A DNA stretch of 64,000 nt from Boletus sp. NGJ (Eukaryota; Basidiomycota; Agaricomycetes; Boletales; Boletaceae), in the NCBI GenBank assembly GCA_019096195.1, contig JAGTXK010000120.1:80329-144328 (forward strand), in the 5' to 3' direction. The notes under the pieces were generated by a model that was not told where the DNA came from, did not search any database, and worked only from the letters and a program-made list of their open reading frames with translations. Within the stretch, counting starts at the first letter, position 1. Every line of letters starts with the position of its first letter. Below are positions 61,804 through 64,000 of this stretch, piece by piece. A program made the translations under genes and the position numbers.

Positions 61804-62804
61804 CTACTCATAAGGAGGGAGACCCCATTCCTCGGGCCTGAATTCTTCTATGGAATGCAGCGTTTGGTCTGGCATATGCTTTCCCGAATACTCCATGGCC
61901 AACAAGTTTGGGTCGGGAACCCATACCACTAGAGCTTGGGTCAGGACCGCATCTCGACTCGTTCCAAAGAAGGTCGCACCGGACATTCCAGCTCTCTTGC
62001 CTGCATCGACCCCCGGAATCGCATCCTCGAACACTAGGCCCTTGCCTCTCTCCAAGGCATGCTCGGGGCTAACGTTCCCTTCACCATCCCCTACATTCCT
62101 GCCCAGCTTCTCTCGAGCAGCAAAGAGGAAGATATACGGCTCTGGCTTCCCGGTGGTCTTGCCGGCGACATCGTCCCCACAAACGACCATCTCCTGTCTG
62201 TCCTCTACGCCACACCCGAAATACCCAAAGATCTCCTCATGAAGATTAGCTGATTTGAGCAAAAAGTTGCGTCGCTTCGATGACGTGGCGACCACGATCG
62301 GGATATCGTGTTTTGCGAGGTGGGTAATGAGTTTTGGGACACCGGGGAGCGGGCGAACGGTTGGCCAGAGACGGTCCTGTCCGGTTGTACGCTGTGCGAG
62401 GTAATCTTCTTTGGTGAGCGCGATACCTGGGAAGAAGGAGAGGAGGTGGGCAGCTGCTTCTTGTTCGACTTGGGTCAAAAAAGAGTCAGATCGGCTCGTT
62501 GTGGGTGGACTCGGAGGACGTTACTTTTACCCATGAGCCCTGCCTTGATCTCCCAGGTCATCTGTACCCCGTAAGGTGCGAGGATATCATCTATCAATCA
62601 TGCATGGACACAAGGAAATGACCGTTGGACGTCGGGCCATGCGTACTGGTCACTTGGGTATACACCGATTCAGTGTCGATCAACAGTCCTGTTTGGGAAT
62701 CCTTGGTTATGAGGAGACGCGTTGAGACAGCGGTGTGATCAAGTACCATCCATATCGAAAATCACGTAGTCTATGCGAGGGCGTATCAACGACTCGGACA
62801 GCAT
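61804..62804 (-). CDS. HAD-superfamily phosphatase (HDHD1/GS1-like)
   Basis: Haloacid-dehalogenase-like hydrolase, subfamily I. Motif I: FDMDG|LLIDTESVYT, with the nucleophile and acid Asp, split by an intron. The cap region: VTNDILAPYGVQMTWEIKAG. Motif II: VVATSSKRRNFLLK. Motif III Lys in GKPEPYIFLFAA, and motif IV in LVFEDAIPGVDAGKRAGMS. Family members act on pseudouridine-5'-phosphate or small phosphoesters such as 2-deoxyglucose-6-phosphate; the substrate here is not certain. Start ATG at 62804, three introns, about 260 residues. It is divergent from the GH35 gene. Confidence 0.9.
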
Positions 62805-63445
62805 TTTAGGTCGACGATGGGAACTAGGAAATGGTGTTGGCATTGATTAAACAGTAATTCGGTTCACCCTCATTTTTTACGGAGACTCCTGCTAGAGGGC
62901 GATTGGTTCATCTTGCAATTAATCTCTTCTCCTGCTCGACATGATGATACTCTAGCCAAGTCAAAGGTCTGTAAACAACGCCACTTCCTTGCAAGTTTCA
63001 ACAGGATGAATTGAATGCATCCGAGTCTTGCTAATTGGGTCAAGAACGTTCACAAGCGTTCTTCCCGGTTCTTTTTCTTGCTGTACAGTGTACGCGGCGG
63101 CAAGGCGAAGACTATGCAAGCGGGCTGGCGAGATTTCGCCTCTAATCGAGGTTGGTCACCACACGTCCAATCGACATTCTGTTGCTTCTCGTATCCACGG
63201 TGTCGTTATCATATTACCTTTGTTGGTCTCGTTTCACTGCTTGAACATGCGAGTCCTTCGTCCGCGTGCTCCCAAGCACCTCCCCCGCAACAAGCATGAA
63301 ACGCGGTTTGATTTAGTTCAAGTGCCCGTTTGATCGTCTGATGTTGACTCTTCTCCGTCCCCTTATATAAAGCCACGAAGCTGGCAGAACAATCCCTACT
63401 CTCCCAGTCTCTCCCAGTCAGCGGCCCATAAAGTTGGTAAGAAGG
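62805..63445. promoter_or_regulatory. HAD/GH35 divergent promoter region with TATA box
   Basis: 641 bp between start codons. A consensus TATA box, TATATAA, lies at 63364-63370, about 80 bp before the GH35 ATG. A CCCCGC (reverse GCGGGG, a CreA/Cre1-type carbon-repression site) lies at 63283-63288. Both are seen directly; carbon-source regulation of the glycosidase is inference. Other open frames here lack features. Confidence 0.55.
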
Positions 63446-64000
63446 ATGGTATTGTCTTCTCTACTTGTTGCCCTGTTAGGCGCGACTTTGGCATTGGCAT
63501 CATCTGGACTCCGCGTCGATCGCAACCTCTACTTTGCGAGACAGGAGACGGATGGATTAAAAAACATCGTAGGTCATGCGCTCTGACGTGTTCGTTATGT
63601 GAAAGACGTATCACTGGCATCATCCGACGTTTTCTAGGTTACGTGGGATGAATACTCCATCATGATCAATGGTGAACGTATGTTCCTCTTCAGTGGAGAA
63701 ATGCATCCATACAGGTATACCGTGTTCACATCATTGTGATGTCCACGAGGTTTACGTCAAACCTCTAGGATGCCAGTGCAATCGCTTCACTTGGATTTAT
63801 TCCAGAAAATCAAGTCCATGGGCTTCAATACAGTTTCTTTCTGTGTTCTGGGGTAAAATCTCTTTCGAGGGATTCAGGGATTTGCAACCTTGGTTTGATG
63901 CTGCGAAACAAGCTGGGATCTACCTCTTGGCTAGACCTGGTGAGCGTTGTTCACGACCGACGCTGTCATCTGGACGGACAACTCGCACTCCGAACCCGAT
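63446..64000 (+). CDS. Secreted GH35 beta-galactosidase, 5' part only
   Basis: Glycoside hydrolase family 35, releasing terminal beta-galactose, probably from plant cell-wall glycans. A signal peptide is evident ([19 protein letters not shown]). The domain start is typical: [51 protein letters not shown]. Then near 63848-63858 a break of one surplus base separates CVL from [14 protein letters not shown]. Relatives as I recall them usually have a few extra residues here (WALLEGKPG-like), so a small deletion is also possible. It continues [15 protein letters not shown] before the right edge. The catalytic acids lie beyond the window. Confidence 0.85.

Noticed and set aside
63856-63880. A 25-nt GT-AG intron that would bridge the GH35 frame break
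   Set aside because: Too short for a fungal intron and it would delete the conserved FEGFRDL part.

Overview
The window is nuclear DNA of a filamentous basidiomycete, most probably a mushroom-forming Agaricomycete. The reasons are gene density (about one gene per 2.3 kb on both strands), many 45-65 bp introns in nearly every gene, very small exons, short divergent promoters, and conserved eukaryotic genes mixed with proteins of fungal type that I cannot name. I cannot name the species. No transposon, virus, CRISPR array or biosynthetic cluster is visible.

Layout, left to right. UTP25 (rRNA processing, cut by the left edge) diverges from TOP3 (topoisomerase III with RGG, GRF and CCHC zinc modules). 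Then come a DAL5-type MFS transporter, SF3B3/RSE1, a mitochondrial Ohr/OsmC peroxidase, malate synthase, GET1, an ER FKBP (RDEL tail) and NKAP. A small atypical kinase diverges from an HSP20-domain protein. A weak hypothetical gene, TAF12, a PAQR/Izh3-like receptor diverging from PTH1, a membrane-anchored disordered protein, an F-box-like gene with broken frames and a polytopic membrane protein follow. SEY1 is next, then a convergent pair of glutaredoxin-fold genes, CDC5 diverging from UVE1, a coiled-coil/RGG protein, an RVS161-type BAR protein, a large unnamed protein, tRNA-Val(AAC), palC, a HAD phosphatase, and a secreted GH35 beta-galactosidase cut by the right edge.

The genes do not form a pathway. 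Themes recur: splicing (SF3B3, NKAP, CDC5), DNA maintenance (TOP3, UVE1), ER membrane biology (GET1, FKBP2, SEY1) and redox (Ohr, two Grx-fold proteins). This looks like ordinary housekeeping territory.

The unusual signals are in gene structure. Five introns need a GC-AG boundary to keep conserved motifs. Two 11-nt microexons encode key residues: the first Myb tryptophan of CDC5 and the catalytic cysteine of a glutaredoxin. A tRNA gene ends 21 bp before the palC start codon. One glutaredoxin paralogue has lost its active-site cysteine. Six reading-frame breaks in five genes, including CDC5 and SEY1, are all one surplus base. The last pattern most likely reflects insertion errors in the assembly rather than biology. 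I found no clear candidate for a wholly new system.
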